Below are positions 9,223-19,652 of a stretch of 64,000 nucleotides of DNA, piece by piece. A model generated the notes under the pieces. The model had not been told where the DNA came from. It saw nothing but the letters and a program-made list of their open reading frames with translations, and did not search any database. The translations under genes were made by a program, and so were the position numbers. Source of the stretch: Bartonella sp. M0177 (GTDB taxonomy: Bacteria; Pseudomonadota; Alphaproteobacteria; Rhizobiales; Rhizobiaceae). The stretch lies in contig NZ_JACFOY010000001.1 in the NCBI RefSeq assembly GCF_016102285.1, positions 744,001-808,000 on the forward strand, in the 5' to 3' direction. The first letter of the stretch is position 1; each line of letters begins with the position of its first letter.

Positions 9223-11517
9223 TCAACCGGCAAGTTTGGAAAAATCTGCCACTCTTCCGGTCACGGTTGTGATGCGCTGCAAGAGTGACAAGCGGTTTGC
9301 TCTCACTGCATCATTATTGTCATTGACGAGTACTTTTTCAAAAAATGCATCAACAGGTTGACGCAGTCCCGCAAGCACGAGCAAAGCTCCCGAAAAATCA
9401 TTGGAAGAAATGTGGGATTTCACCTTGTTTTCGGCATCAACGATAGCCTTGAAAAGTGATTTTTCTTCTTCTTCAATGAAGAGCTCGGGATCGACATTGT
9501 CGGCAATCCGGGTTTTTTTCTTGATTTCGGCTTCCAGAATATTGAAGGCACGTTTGAAACCGGCAATCAGATTATTCCCGTCATCGGTATTAATGAAGGA
9601 AATCAAAGCCTCGACACGACGGGCAACCTGCAAGAGATCATCGTCATCATTTTGCATGACCGCATCGATAGCATCGTGGCGCGCACCTTCGTCTTTGAGA
9701 TAAACTTTGAGGCGCTCATGGAAGAAAGACAGAAGATCGGCAAGTACCGGTTCGGTTTTTGCAGCCACTTCCTTCTCGAGCTTCTTTTCCTCCATTGAAA
9801 GTGCATTATCGACATCTTCTGCAGCGTCGGTTTCTTTTGCATTTTCATGACGCAAACCATCTTCATAGAGGCTTAGTGCGCGTTCTATCGTGTGGCGTGA
9901 AATAAGACCGATTGCCTGTTTGAAAATCGGCATAAGATGGATTGTCCAATCACGTGCAAGGAGCAGGCGGATGACACCGAGACATGCCCGCCGGAGGGCA
10001 AAAGGATCTTTCGAACCGGTCGGCTTTTCGTCGATAAGCCAGAATCCTACCAGCGTATCAATCTTGTCGGCAAGTGCAACGGCAATCGAAACGGGTGCAC
10101 GCGGAACGCTGTCTGTTGGTCCTTGTGGCTTATAATGTTCTTCGATAGCTGCAGCGACGCTTTCGTCTTCGCCTTGAAGAAGAGCATATTTATGCCCCAT
10201 AACGCCCTGGAGTTCGGGAAATTCGCCAACGGCTTCGGTTTGCAAATCGGCTTTCGCAAGGAGTGCAGCGCGTTTGGCAAGTTCGACATCGGCACCAACC
10301 AGCGGGGCAATGATTGAAGAAAGAGCAGTAATGCGCTCTACCCTTGCCCCTTGTGTTCCGAGTTTTGCGTGAAAGGTTACGTTCAAATGGTCAAGGCGCG
10401 CCATACGTTGGTCGAGCGGCTTCTTCAAATCAAGGCCAAGTTTTTCAGCAGACAGAGAAAGCTCGGAAAGATCAGGCAGATTGTGCTGGTCGGTATGCCA
10501 GAAATACAAGGCATCCGACAAACGCGCCCGCACGACTTTGGCATTGCCACGTGCTATTTCGTTGCCACCATCCGGAGCAACAATATTGGATACCAATATG
10601 AAGTGGTTGGACAGTTTTTGCTCTTCCCCCTGTTTGCGGGTGACAAAGCATTTTTGATTGATGCGGATGGTGAGCCGGATGATTTCGGCAGGAATTTGCA
10701 AAAAGCTTTCCTCGAATTCGCCCATAAGGACGACCGGCCATTCAACAAGGTTTGAAACTTCTTCGGCCAGTCCCTCATCCTCAACCAGATCAAGCCCCTT
10801 GGCAAAACACAGATTGCGTGCATCGGCAAGGATGATTTCTTTGCGGCGATCGCCATCCAGAATGACTTTCTCGTTTTCGAGCTTCGTCACATAATCTTCA
10901 AAACGACGAACTTCGATCGGCTTGCCATCGCTCAAGAAGCGGTGGCCATAGGTTATGTTGTTGCTCTTAAGTCCTGCTACCTCGAAAGGAACGACTTCTG
11001 TTGCATCATTTTCAGGACCGAAAACGCACAGAATGTTTTTCAAGGGACGGACCCAGCGCAAGGCATCCTGTCTTGTCGATTGCTTGCCCCAGCGCATGGA
11101 TTTCGGCCAAGGAAAACTGCGAATGATATCGGGCATGATATCGGCAATAATTTCTTCGGCACTGCGCCCTTTTTTGGTAATTCGGGCGATATAGAAATCC
11201 CCTTTCTTGGGGTCGGTTTTAACTTCTGCTTCGCTTATATCGCTCAGTCCGGCCGAGCGTAAAAAGCCGTTTATGGCTTGCTCGGGAGCTTTCACGCTCG
11301 GGCCTTTGCGTTCTTCATGAACATCCTTCGAGCGGGCACTCAAACCTCTTATATCAAGTGTCAAGCGCCGCGGTGTCCAATATTCGCGCGCTGCTTCGTA
11401 GACAAGACCATTGTCGACAAGTCCGTTAGTAACGAGTTTTTTCAGGTCGCCTGCGGCTTTCCGCTGCATACGGGCGGGGATTTCTTCACTAAAAAGTTCC
11501 AGAAGAAGGTCGGGCAT
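9223..11517 (-). CDS. glyS: Glycyl-tRNA synthetase beta subunit
   Basis: A 764-residue beta chain of the alpha2beta2 glycyl-tRNA synthetase, starting with [17 protein letters not shown], the family's usual N-terminus. It provides tRNA binding and HD/anticodon-binding domains; the central part carries [15 protein letters not shown] and the [10 protein letters not shown] motif. An acidic insertion near residues 560-600 ([13 protein letters not shown]) looks lineage-specific. The ATG shares its A with the glyQ stop codon (TGATG), so the two subunits are translationally coupled. Confidence 0.97.
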   Translation of the reverse strand: MPDLLLELFSEEIPARMQRKAAGDLKKLVTNGLVDNGLVYEAAREYWTPRRLTLDIRGLSARSKDVHEERKGPSVKAPEQAINGFLRSAGLSDISEAEVKTDPKKGDFYIARITKKGRSAEEIIADIMPDIIRSFPWPKSMRWGKQSTRQDALRWVRPLKNILCVFGPENDATEVVPFEVAGLKSNNITYGHRFLSDGKPIEVRRFEDYVTKLENEKVILDGDRRKEIILADARNLCFAKGLDLVEDEGLAEEVSNLVEWPVVLMGEFEESFLQIPAEIIRLTIRINQKCFVTRKQGEEQKLSNHFILVSNIVAPDGGNEIARGNAKVVRARLSDALYFWHTDQHNLPDLSELSLSAEKLGLDLKKPLDQRMARLDHLNVTFHAKLGTQGARVERITALSSIIAPLVGADVELAKRAALLAKADLQTEAVGEFPELQGVMGHKYALLQGEDESVAAAIEEHYKPQGPTDSVPRAPVSIAVALADKIDTLVGFWLIDEKPTGSKDPFALRRACLGVIRLLLARDWTIHLMPIFKQAIGLISRHTIERALSLYEDGLRHENAKETDAAEDVDNALSMEEKKLEKEVAAKTEPVLADLLSFFHERLKVYLKDEGARHDAIDAVMQNDDDDLLQVARRVEALISFINTDDGNNLIAGFKRAFNILEAEIKKKTRIADNVDPELFIEEEEKSLFKAIVDAENKVKSHISSNDFSGALLVLAGLRQPVDAFFEKVLVNDNNDAVRANRLSLLQRITTVTGRVADFSKLAG

Positions 11518-12461
11518 CAGGCTTCTCCTTTGTAATTTGCGCCACCGGCGTCGGTTAACAGAAAAGCTTCGCCACAACGGCGTGCGAGATCACGCACCCG
11601 CAAAATATAGCTTTGTCTTTCGGTAACCGATATGACACCGCGCGCTTGTAAAAGATTGAAGACGTGACTGGCTTTGATACATTGGTCATAAGCAGGCATG
11701 ACACAAAGGTGAAGCCCGCCTTTTTCTTGAGGCTTTCCTGCTTCCAGAATAGCCGCGCATTCTCGTTCTGCATCAATGAAATGGCGGTGCAAAAGTTCGG
11801 TATCGGCAAATTCGAAATTGAAACGCGAATATTCCTGCTCGGCTTGCAGGAATATATCTCCATAGCTTATTTTATCTTCGCCTTCACGTCCGTTGAAATT
11901 CAAATCATAAACATTGTCAACGCCTTGGATATACATGGCAAGCCGTTCCAGACCATAGGTGAGCTCTCCCGAAACGGGTGAACATTCAATGCCGCAAATT
12001 TGCTGAAAGTACGTAAATTGCGATACTTCCATACCATCGCACCAGCATTCCCAGCCAAGCCCCCATGCCCCCAAGGTCGGGCTTTCCCAGTCATCTTCAA
12101 CAAACCGTACATCATGAAGATTTGTATCAAGTCCGATAGCCCGCAACGACCCGAGATAAAGATCCTGTAAATCATCCGGTGAAGGTTTGAGCAAAACCTG
12201 GAATTGATAATAATGTTGTAAACGGTTCGGATTTTCACCATAGCGACCATCGGTCGGACGGCGCGAAGGTTGTACATAGGCGGCTTTCCATGGACGAGGT
12301 CCCAGTGACCGCAAGGTTGTCGCCGGATGAAAAGTACCAGCTCCCACTTCCATGTCATATGGCTGCAAAACAGCGCAACCATATTGCGCCCAATAATTCT
12401 GCAACGTCAGGATAAGACCCTGAAAGGAGCGTTTCGGATCAAGATATTCGGGCAGGCTCAC
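11517..12461 (-). CDS. glyQ: Glycyl-tRNA synthetase alpha subunit
   Basis: A 314-residue catalytic alpha chain that activates glycine and charges tRNA-Gly. Class II motifs are clear: the N-terminal [19 protein letters not shown], then [34 protein letters not shown], and the LGLEVWCDGMEV-type region seen here as [17 protein letters not shown]. It is first in a two-gene operon with glyS, overlapping it by one base. Length and start are as expected. Confidence 0.98.
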   Translation of the reverse strand: MSLPEYLDPKRSFQGLILTLQNYWAQYGCAVLQPYDMEVGAGTFHPATTLRSLGPRPWKAAYVQPSRRPTDGRYGENPNRLQHYYQFQVLLKPSPDDLQDLYLGSLRAIGLDTNLHDVRFVEDDWESPTLGAWGLGWECWCDGMEVSQFTYFQQICGIECSPVSGELTYGLERLAMYIQGVDNVYDLNFNGREGEDKISYGDIFLQAEQEYSRFNFEFADTELLHRHFIDAERECAAILEAGKPQEKGGLHLCVMPAYDQCIKASHVFNLLQARGVISVTERQSYILRVRDLARRCGEAFLLTDAGGANYKGEA

Positions 12462-12598
12462 GATATTACCCTTTTGAGATTGATAAAAACATATCCGGAA
12501 AGGGAAATTCCGGCATGAAAAAATGTCTATTCTTTCACGCCCCTATGGTCAAGAGACGAGACAAATCAAAACAGTTATATAGCGACAGCTTTGCTCGG

Positions 12599-14347
12599 TT
12601 AATTTTGTTTGCTATCGGTTTTTTCTGCAGATTTTTCCAATGCAGGTGTTTTTAGACCGGATTTCAGCTTTTCCTGAATTTTTGTCAATTCTTCCGGTTC
12701 GGGCTTTCCGGCAATTGCATGATTCCACTGGAATGTGGCTTCAAGTTTGCGTCCGACCATCCAATAAGCGTCACCAAGGTGATCATTGATGGTTGCGTCT
12801 TCGGGGCGTAATTTGACCGCGTTTTCCAATGTTTTGACGGCCTCGTCATAGCGACCGAGTTTATAATAGGCCCATCCGAGAGAGTCGACGATATAACCAT
12901 CTTGTGCCCGCAGTTCGGCTGCTTTCTTGACCATATTCAAAGCTTCATCAAGCTTTTCATTGCGATCGATTAATGAATAGCCAAGATAGTTCAAAACCTG
13001 CGGCTGGTTAGGATAGAGTTCCAGCGCTTTTCGAAAGTCCGGTTCGGCTTTGTCCCATTCTTTCAAACGCTCTTCCGCCATGCCGCGTTGATAGAGCATC
13101 AACCAGTTTTCTTGTTCAAGATGGGGAATGCGTGCAAGTGCACGATCCATCACGGCAGCGGCTTTGTCATAAGCTTTGTCTTGCATATAGACGCCGGTCA
13201 TTGCCATTGAAATGCGTTGGTCTTCCGGAAAATCTTTTTCAAGTGCCGAAAGGTGACGAATGGCTTCCTCGCTCTTTCCCGTGTCAGCCAGAATAAGCGC
13301 AAGTCTCAACTCCGCATCCCGATAATAAGGTGATTTAACCGGTATCTCCTGATAAATGTCGATCGCGCGGTTGTTTTCTTCCAATTTGGAGGAAATATCG
13401 GCAAGCTGGAAAAGCGTTGCGTCATTGTGGGGACGGAGTGCTTCAGACAATTGAAGAAAAATACGTGCAAACGCCTCGGCACCACCACGGTTAATGGCTG
13501 TGCCGAGATCATAAAGCACTTCGCTCGCACCTTCTTGCGGCGTTTTGACCACCATATCAAGAGAACTTCCGTCTTCGATCCGTTGGCGGATGTTTTTCAA
13601 TGCATCGCGTCCGGTAAGCATTTTCTCGCCGTCGCGTAAGGTGGTGAGTGCTTCGTCGCGTTTATCGTTGCGCAATTGAAATGATGCATAAGAAATAATG
13701 ATGCGCTCATAGGTGTCAGGTGCGGCAGCACCCCCCTGGCGGTCGTTTAACGCCTGCTTGTAATAACGCTCTGCCTCATCTTTATGGCCGGCAAGATCAT
13801 TCATCAGCGCCATATGATAACTCAAGAACAAATCATACCAAACCGGCCCGAGAAGATTTTTGACTTCTTGAATGGCGCCTTTTGTATTTCCTCGTCCGAA
13901 TGTTGCCCATGCTCCCATCAATCCGGACGAAAGTTTATCCATGTCAGAGGGATCGGAAAATTCGAGCTCGCTTTTCGCGCCAATGTAATTTTTTCTGATA
14001 AAGGCATCACTTGCAAGCGTAAGCCTGACATAGCGTTCCACATCGGCATTGCCTTTGAGCCGTTTTGCCTGTTTGACAGCGTCCTTGAACTCTCCTGCAG
14101 ACAAAAGGGTTAAAAGCATATCCTGCTGCATGGAGACGTTATCCGGTTCAAAACCGAGTGCCTGTTTGAAATAGGAAATAGCAAGATCGACATTATTGTC
14201 GCTCGCTGCGATGCGACCTGCCAAATAAGCTCCGGCAAATGATCCCGCTTTGACAGGCTCTTCTTTTTTTGCAAAAGCGGAGGCTGTCATCAAAATTGTG
14301 CCGGCGGTCAAAAGTGCAATCAGGCGAGTCATTTTCGCGGCTTGCAT
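12599..14347 (-). CDS. TPR-repeat protein, exported
   Basis: A 582-residue protein with an N-terminal signal peptide (MTRLIALLTAGTILMTASAFA) and at least eight tetratricopeptide repeats. The C-terminal series includes NQPQVLNYLGYSLIDRNEKL and YIVDSLGWAYYKLGRYDEA. This profile is typical of periplasmic or outer-membrane-associated TPR scaffolds of alphaproteobacteria; the partner is unknown. AAAAGGATC precedes the first ATG, and MTRLIALL at 14332 is an alternative start. It lies 132 bases upstream of a polyprenyl synthase gene in the same orientation. Confidence 0.8.
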   Translation of the reverse strand: MQAAKMTRLIALLTAGTILMTASAFAKKEEPVKAGSFAGAYLAGRIAASDNNVDLAISYFKQALGFEPDNVSMQQDMLLTLLSAGEFKDAVKQAKRLKGNADVERYVRLTLASDAFIRKNYIGAKSELEFSDPSDMDKLSSGLMGAWATFGRGNTKGAIQEVKNLLGPVWYDLFLSYHMALMNDLAGHKDEAERYYKQALNDRQGGAAAPDTYERIIISYASFQLRNDKRDEALTTLRDGEKMLTGRDALKNIRQRIEDGSSLDMVVKTPQEGASEVLYDLGTAINRGGAEAFARIFLQLSEALRPHNDATLFQLADISSKLEENNRAIDIYQEIPVKSPYYRDAELRLALILADTGKSEEAIRHLSALEKDFPEDQRISMAMTGVYMQDKAYDKAAAVMDRALARIPHLEQENWLMLYQRGMAEERLKEWDKAEPDFRKALELYPNQPQVLNYLGYSLIDRNEKLDEALNMVKKAAELRAQDGYIVDSLGWAYYKLGRYDEAVKTLENAVKLRPEDATINDHLGDAYWMVGRKLEATFQWNHAIAGKPEPEELTKIQEKLKSGLKTPALEKSAEKTDSKQN

Positions 14348-14479
14348 AGAAAAGATCCTTTTTCCAACATAAAACAGGTTGGCAACCTTTATAGGATATA
14401 TCCAGCCAATTTGTTTAAAAATTCCATCAATTCCCTGTCATTTTTATAAGAATTTATAAGAACGCTGTTTGACGGGAAT

Positions 14480-15496
14480 TTAATTCACCCGGGAAATACA
14501 AAACTCGATCACTTCGCACAATGCTGCTTTTTCCTTGCCGGGTTTAAGCCCGTCAAGAGCCTTCAATGCCTCATTGCCATGATGGCGCGCTGCTTTGATT
14601 GTATCTTCAAGACTATGATGTTGCTTCATGAGTTTCAGCGCATGGGCTAGCGCATCATCGTCATTTTTTCCCTCTTCGAGAGATTGTTTCCAGAAGTTTT
14701 TTTCTTCATCGTCCCCACGACTATAGGAAAGAATAACCGGCATGGTAATTTTGCCTTCGCGGAAATCATCTCCGGTATTTTTACCCAAATTTTTGGAATT
14801 GCCACCATAATCAAGTGCGTCATCAACAAGCTGAAAAGCAAGTCCGAGCGAGGTTCCGTAATGTCTCAAAGCCTGACGTTCTTTTTCTCCATATCCCGCA
14901 ATGATAGGGCCGACTTCTGCTGCTGCAGAAAAAAGCGCGGCCGTTTTGGCATTGATAACTTTCAAGTATTCGTCTTCTGTTGTGGTCAAATGCTTTGCAG
15001 CAGCAAGCTGCATAACTTCACCTTCGGCAATAATTGCCGCAGCATTGGCGAGCACCGACAAAGCATCCATCGAATTGACTTCAACCATCATTTTGAATGC
15101 TTGTCCAAGCAAAAAGTCACCAACGAGGACACTTGCCTCATTGCCCCAGATCATTCTGGCGGTCGATTTTCCCCGACGCATATCGCTGTCATCGACAACA
15201 TCGTCATGAAGAAGAGTTGCTGTGTGCATAAATTCAACCGCTGTTGCCAACTTGATATGCCCTGATCCCTGATAACCGAACAAGCGTGCAGAAGCGAGGG
15301 TCAACATCGGTCTCAATCTTTTGCCACCGGAAGAAATGAGATGGTTCGAAACTTCAGGAATCATTTCCACATCGGAACCGGCCATAGCAATGATAAGTTC
15401 ATTTACTTTTTGCATATCATCTTTTGTAATATCAATAAGCGGCTTAATAGATGCCTGATATTCGGCTTTTTGACCTGTTTTGTTCTCAGCGACCAA
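14480..15496 (-). CDS. Polyprenyl (octaprenyl-type) diphosphate synthase
   Basis: A 338-residue trans-prenyltransferase that elongates isoprenoid chains for the ubiquinone side chain, matching the UbiA encoded at 35.6 kb. The first aspartate-rich motif is LLHDDVVDDSDMRRG (Asp 98, 99 and 102), and the second is LVDDALDYGG near residue 232. GGKRLRP near residue 58 is the usual IPP-binding stretch. The chain length made (C40-C50) cannot be read from sequence alone. Start is TTG at 15496 with AGGAG upstream; a nearby ATG (out of frame) leads at once to a stop. Confidence 0.93.
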   Translation of the reverse strand: MVAENKTGQKAEYQASIKPLIDITKDDMQKVNELIIAMAGSDVEMIPEVSNHLISSGGKRLRPMLTLASARLFGYQGSGHIKLATAVEFMHTATLLHDDVVDDSDMRRGKSTARMIWGNEASVLVGDFLLGQAFKMMVEVNSMDALSVLANAAAIIAEGEVMQLAAAKHLTTTEDEYLKVINAKTAALFSAAAEVGPIIAGYGEKERQALRHYGTSLGLAFQLVDDALDYGGNSKNLGKNTGDDFREGKITMPVILSYSRGDDEEKNFWKQSLEEGKNDDDALAHALKLMKQHHSLEDTIKAARHHGNEALKALDGLKPGKEKAALCEVIEFCISRVN

Positions 15497-15670
15497 TGCC
15501 CATTCTCCTGGAAATTTCCTGATTTTTTGTCTGCACCTTAATGAAGCAATTCTTTCAACTCAAGCACGATATTATTTAAGATAGAGCGTTTCAAAAAAAA
15601 ATTCAGGAAAAAATACCATTTTCTTCTTCGTCCGACTGCCCTTCATAGAGAAAATATGCAAGATAGTTTC

Positions 15671-15898
15671 ATGATTGAATTGTTTGCCACAAACGACATT
15701 GTTCTTATTTCATTTGTCGAAAGCCTTATGAAATCGGAGGGGATCGTTTATTTTGTAACCGACCAGAATACCAGCGTTGCAGAAGGGTCTCTCGGAGCTA
15801 TCAGGCGGCGATTTCTGGTTGGCGAAGAATATGCTGAAGAAGCAAAGCAAATTATGGTAGATGCAGGCTTGGCCCATGAACTATCACAAAGACAATAA
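15671..15898 (+). CDS. DUF2007 small protein
   Basis: A 75-residue protein beginning MIELFATNDIVLISFVESL, matching the DUF2007 family of short soluble proteins with a predicted ferredoxin-like fold and no proven function (sometimes called putative signal-transducing protein). The C-terminal half, RRFLVGEEYAEEAKQIMVDAG, is equally typical. An upstream ATG at 15656 would add 5 residues; the start at 15671 is chosen because homologues begin at MIEL. Its 3' end overlaps the likely start of the methyltransferase gene, so the pair is probably coupled, as in other Rhizobiales. Confidence 0.8.
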   Translation: MIELFATNDIVLISFVESLMKSEGIVYFVTDQNTSVAEGSLGAIRRRFLVGEEYAEEAKQIMVDAGLAHELSQRQ

Positions 15899-16682
15899 AT
15901 CGGATATGTCCGCCTTGAACGAAACAATTGATGTCTTCCATCGTGGCGGATTTTATCTGGTTCAGCCCAAAAGTGGCGGGCATCGTTCAGGCATGGATGC
16001 AATGTTGCTGGGCGGTCTTGTGCCAACCGATTTCAAGGGAAAAATTGTTGATCTCGGCGCTGGTGCCGGTGCGGCAGGCTTTGCTGTTGCCTCCCGGTGT
16101 AAAAATGTCGAGGTCACTCTCGTTGAACGCGCTGCGGAAATGGTCGATTTTGCCAGAAAAAGTATTGCACTTCCAGAAAACGCAGCAATTGCACCACGGA
16201 TCAATATTGTCTTGGCCGATGTAACTTTAAGGGGCAAGCAAAGACAAGAGGCGGGGCTTTCTGACAATGCTTTCGATTTTGCCATCATGAATCCGCCTTT
16301 CAATTCACCTTTTGATCGTAAAACACCCGACAATTTGAAAGCCGAAGCGCATGTTATGGCTGATCATATGTTTGAAGACTGGATTCGCACTGCTGCGGCA
16401 ATCATAAGACCTTCGGGTTATTTGGGGTTAATTGCGCGGCCACAATCTTTGGCGGAAATTCTGAAGGCGTTTGAAGGACGTTTCGGCGATGTTCTGGTAT
16501 TTCCGGTTCATTCGCGAAAAAACAGCGCGGCAATTCGCATTCTCGTTCACGCCAAGAGAGCAAGCAAAGCACCGCTTTCTCTGATGCCCGCACTTTACAT
16601 TCATGAGGATGATCTTCATGCTTTTTCGCCGCTCGTCGATGCAATCAATAATGGTAAAATGAGTATTTGGCAGAGTATTTGA
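15876..16682 (+). CDS. TrmN6-like N6-adenine methyltransferase
   Basis: A class I SAM-dependent methyltransferase of about 268 residues. The SAM site IVDLGAGAGAAGFAV lies near residue 57, and the amino-methyltransferase motif NPPFNSPFD near residue 142. These plus the N-terminal FHRGGFYLVQP place it with TrmN6/YfiC enzymes that modify A37 of tRNA-Val or similar RNA. The true substrate here is inferred. The start is ambiguous among ATG 15861, 15876 and 15906; 15906 would leave no overlap with the DUF2007 gene. Confidence 0.85.
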   Translation: MNYHKDNKSDMSALNETIDVFHRGGFYLVQPKSGGHRSGMDAMLLGGLVPTDFKGKIVDLGAGAGAAGFAVASRCKNVEVTLVERAAEMVDFARKSIALPENAAIAPRINIVLADVTLRGKQRQEAGLSDNAFDFAIMNPPFNSPFDRKTPDNLKAEAHVMADHMFEDWIRTAAAIIRPSGYLGLIARPQSLAEILKAFEGRFGDVLVFPVHSRKNSAAIRILVHAKRASKAPLSLMPALYIHEDDLHAFSPLVDAINNGKMSIWQSI

Positions 16683-16783
16683 GCGGGATTTTAACAAAAT
16701 ATTGCTTTTTGCCATTTACATCTTAAATGACAATGGTGCATTTTTTGAGCCATTAAAGCAGATTTTTGTCAGGAGTTTAAACT

Positions 16784-17632
16784 TTGTCAGGCTTTTTTAA
16801 ACGTTTTATTCCACGCCGGTTCCGTTCCAATGCTGTCGAGATTCCGGTTGTGCGGTTGCAAGGGATGATTATGGAAGCGTCTTCCCCTTTGCGTCAAACT
16901 TTATCACTGAGTTCGTGTGCAAACGCTCTGGAAAAAGCATTTTCCGACAAAGAAGCTCCGGCTGTGGCTATTGCCATTAATTCTCCAGGCGGTTCTCCTG
17001 TTCAATCGCGCCTGATTTACCGTCGCATTCGTGACCTTGCGGAAGAAAAACATAAACGCGTTCTCGTCTTTGTCGAAGATGTTGCTGCTTCGGGTGGCTA
17101 TATGATTGCTTGTGCCGGCGACGAAATTTTTGCAGATCCGTCTTCGGTTGTTGGCTCGATCGGTGTGGTTTCCGCATCATTCGGTTTTCCGGAATTGCTC
17201 AAAAAAATCGGTGTTGAACGCCGTGTTTATACAGCTGGCAAAAACAAAGTTTCGCTTGACCCGTTCCAGCCCGAAAAAAAGTCCGACATTGATCACTTGA
17301 AAGCTCTGCAACTTGAAATTCATGAAACCTTCATCAATCTCGTAAAAGAAAGTCGGGGTTCCAAACTCGTCGATGACCCCAATCTGTTTACCGGCATGTT
17401 CTGGACGGGCAAAAAGGGTAAGGAGCTCGGCCTTGTTGATGAACTTTCCGATTTGCGTTCTCTTATCAAACAACGCTATGGTCACGATGCCAAAATGCGT
17501 CTTGTTTCAGCTTCAAGAAGCTTGTTAGGACGCAAAACTCCGGCAATTTCGGCGGGGTTGGTCTCTTCGGCTGTCGACGGGCTTATCCAGTCGGCAGAAG
17601 AGAGGGCTTTGTGGCAGCGCTATGGACTTTAA
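16784..17632 (+). CDS. S49 family signal-peptide-peptidase-like protease (SohB/SppA type)
   Basis: A 282-residue ClpP-fold serine peptidase. The nucleophile is in DVAASGGYMIA (Ser 103), and the general-base lysine is probably in AGKNKVSLDPF (Lys 153-155). NSPGGSP near residue 67 forms the oxyanion loop. This is the short form with one catalytic domain. No clear membrane helix is seen, unlike E. coli SppA, so it may be cytoplasmic or peripheral. Family members degrade cleaved signal peptides. It starts with TTG behind AGGAG. Confidence 0.88.
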   Translation: MSGFFKRFIPRRFRSNAVEIPVVRLQGMIMEASSPLRQTLSLSSCANALEKAFSDKEAPAVAIAINSPGGSPVQSRLIYRRIRDLAEEKHKRVLVFVEDVAASGGYMIACAGDEIFADPSSVVGSIGVVSASFGFPELLKKIGVERRVYTAGKNKVSLDPFQPEKKSDIDHLKALQLEIHETFINLVKESRGSKLVDDPNLFTGMFWTGKKGKELGLVDELSDLRSLIKQRYGHDAKMRLVSASRSLLGRKTPAISAGLVSSAVDGLIQSAEERALWQRYGL

Positions 17633-17730
17633 AACGACAAATTCTTAAAGGAAGATATAACAATAGTCGTTTCAAGACTTGATTTGCGCTCATTAATTAT
17701 CAAATAATGAAATGGGAGCTAAAGGTGAAA

Positions 17731-17916
17731 ATGTTGAGATTAGTTATTTATGGTCTGATTTGTGCAGCCGCACTTTATGCCTATCGTGCTTTCAAGCGCG
17801 AATCGCAACGCGTCGCTTTGCGTGTAAAACATGCCGAAGATGAACGCCGCACAGGTGCTAATGGTACATTGGTGAAAGATCCCGAAACGGGTGAATATTA
17901 CGTTGAACGGGATTAA
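17731..17916 (+). CDS. Small single-helix membrane protein
   Basis: A 61-residue protein with one N-terminal membrane helix (MLRLVIYGLICAAALYAYR) and a charged cytoplasmic tail ending in LVKDPETGEYYVERD, a motif seen in conserved Rhizobiales hypothetical proteins. Function unknown. ATG 17731 is preferred over 17707 because AAAGGTG lies just upstream. It ends 2 bases before ispE. Confidence 0.65.
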   Translation: MLRLVIYGLICAAALYAYRAFKRESQRVALRVKHAEDERRTGANGTLVKDPETGEYYVERD

Positions 17917-17918
17917 AC

Positions 17919-18818
17919 GTGCCTTCCAAGGTTGCAAAATCCGCAACAATTGTAACACCGATTAAAATCAATCTGGCGCTCCACATAGTGGGGGAGCGCA
18001 GCGATGGTTATCACCTTCTTGATAGTCTGGTCTGTTTCAGCTTTGAAGGTGATGTTCTCTCTTATAAGCCTGCCAAAACAAATAGCTTTTTCATTGTTGG
18101 ACCTCGATCTGTCGCGCTTTCCGCAGATGCGGACAATCTGGTTTCAAGAGCGCGTGACCTTTTTGTTAAAAAATTTCCTTCAAAGTCCGAACCTTGTCAG
18201 CTCATCCTTGAAAAAAATCTACCTGTGGCGTCCGGTATCGGCGGTGGTTCCGGCGATGCTGCCGGTGTCTTTGCTCTCTTAAAACAGCAATGGCAAATTG
18301 AAGCGTCCGATCAAGAGCTTTTTGAACTCGGTTTGACATTGGGTGCCGATGTGCCGATGTGCCTATCGGCCTTTTTAAACCGTAGGTCGCTTCGTGTTTT
18401 AGGTATCGGCGAAAAACTTCAGCCGGTTGATTGTTGTAAAATTCCGATGGTGCTTGTCAATCACGGGCAATCCATCTCGACACCGGAAATATTTAAACTT
18501 TTGGGTAACAGGAAAAGCGCAGCACTTGATATTGATGTTGCAAACTTGTCCAATCTTCATTTACTTGTGAATGAGCTCAAAAAAACACATAACGATCTTT
18601 ATGAATGTGCACGCTCGCTTGCACCAGCACTTGATGATGTGCTGGAAATACTTGACCAGAATGGCGCACTTCTCTCACGCATGTCAGGATCAGGTGCAAC
18701 GTGTTTTGGCATTTACGAAAATATCAAGAAAGCGGAAGATGCGGCAAGCAAGATAAAATCACAAAAACCGGACTGGTTTGTAAAAGCAGTCGAGACAACG
18801 GGTAAAATAGACGAATAA
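17919..18818 (+). CDS. ispE: 4-diphosphocytidyl-2-C-methyl-D-erythritol kinase
   Basis: A 299-residue GHMP kinase that phosphorylates CDP-methylerythritol in the MEP route to isoprenoids. PIKINLALHIVGERSDGYH at the N-terminus and the ATP-binding PVASGIGGGSGDAAG near residue 105 are diagnostic. C-terminal SRMSGSGATCFG completes the active site. It starts with GTG 2 bases after the small membrane gene. The same pathway is served in this window by dxs and ispH, and its product feeds the polyprenyl synthase at 14.5 kb. Confidence 0.96.
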   Translation: MPSKVAKSATIVTPIKINLALHIVGERSDGYHLLDSLVCFSFEGDVLSYKPAKTNSFFIVGPRSVALSADADNLVSRARDLFVKKFPSKSEPCQLILEKNLPVASGIGGGSGDAAGVFALLKQQWQIEASDQELFELGLTLGADVPMCLSAFLNRRSLRVLGIGEKLQPVDCCKIPMVLVNHGQSISTPEIFKLLGNRKSAALDIDVANLSNLHLLVNELKKTHNDLYECARSLAPALDDVLEILDQNGALLSRMSGSGATCFGIYENIKKAEDAASKIKSQKPDWFVKAVETTGKIDE

Positions 18819-18824
18819 TCAGGA

Positions 18825-19364
18825 ATGAAAATCATGAGTCATATTGATGAAAAAGCCAAGATGGAATCGCTCAATATTGCGGTTTTGTCAGTATCGGATA
18901 CACGTAATTCTAGCGATGACCGGTCAGGAGATGTTCTGGAAGAACGTATCAAAACGGCAGGTCATAATTTGGCTAAACGCGCTATTGTTCGCGATGAAAT
19001 TCCTGAAATTCGCAAGAAAATTGTTGATTGGGCAGCCGATCCCGATGTTGAAATTATTATCACAACGGGCGGCACCGGTTTTACCGGACGCGATGTTACA
19101 CCGGAAGCAATAGAACCGTTGTTTGACAAGCGGATGGACGGATTTTCAGCTATGTTTCATAAAGTTTCCTATGAGACAATCGGCATGGTGACGATACAAT
19201 CACGCGCAACTGCAGGACTTATCAATGGAACATTCGTCTTCTGCCTGCCCGGTTCAACAGGAGCCTGCAAGGATGCATGGGATAATATATTGAAAGGCGA
19301 GCTTGATAGCCGCCAGCGCCCGCATAATCTGGTTATGCTCATGCCACGCTTGACAGAACGTTAA
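18825..19364 (+). CDS. moaB: Molybdopterin adenylyltransferase-type protein MoaB/Mog
   Basis: A 179-residue MoaB/Mog-family protein that binds and adenylylates molybdopterin in molybdenum cofactor synthesis. The TTGGTGFTGRDVTPEAIEP motif near residue 80 and the LPGSTGACKDAWD motif near residue 145 are the family's binding loops. The start could be either of two close ATGs (18825 or 18834). It follows ispE by 6 bases and closes that operon. An AT-rich gap with a long hairpin follows, and then base composition changes sharply. Confidence 0.93.
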   Translation: MKIMSHIDEKAKMESLNIAVLSVSDTRNSSDDRSGDVLEERIKTAGHNLAKRAIVRDEIPEIRKKIVDWAADPDVEIIITTGGTGFTGRDVTPEAIEPLFDKRMDGFSAMFHKVSYETIGMVTIQSRATAGLINGTFVFCLPGSTGACKDAWDNILKGELDSRQRPHNLVMLMPRLTER

Positions 19365-19437
19365 AATAATTCCTTAAATCCAGTCAATCTTTTGCGTTGG
19401 TGGAATTGAAAATCTGAATTCCTATTTTTTATGTGAA

Positions 19438-19472
19438 GTAAATAGAAGAATTTTTGCAATTCTTCTATTTAC
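19438..19472. other. Perfect 15-bp inverted repeat after moaB
   Basis: GTAAATAGAAGAATT and its exact reverse complement, separated by the 5-base loop TTTGC, 73 bases after the moaB stop. There is no clean T-run after it on either strand, so it is not a standard terminator. It marks the left edge of the AT-rich glycan island and could be an mRNA 3' stabiliser, a protein site or a recombination scar. The gap 19365-19652 holds nothing else recognisable. Confidence 0.6.
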
Positions 19473-19652
19473 ATATGCAGCCGCAAAAAAATATATTTAA
19501 AACTATACGTTTAAAAATATGATAAAGAAGTTATTTTTATATTTCTTTAGACAGGAAACTTTGTTCTAACCGGGAATTTTTTGGTTGGAAATAAACCTCA
19601 AATGAGGTAACGCAAAGTTCGTATTTGGTGAACTATACCGTGGGACTTGGCA

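Noticed and set aside
14684-15265. A 193-codon plus-strand frame opposite the polyprenyl synthase gene
   Set aside because: Antisense to a conserved gene; Cys/Phe/Ile-rich composition without motifs.
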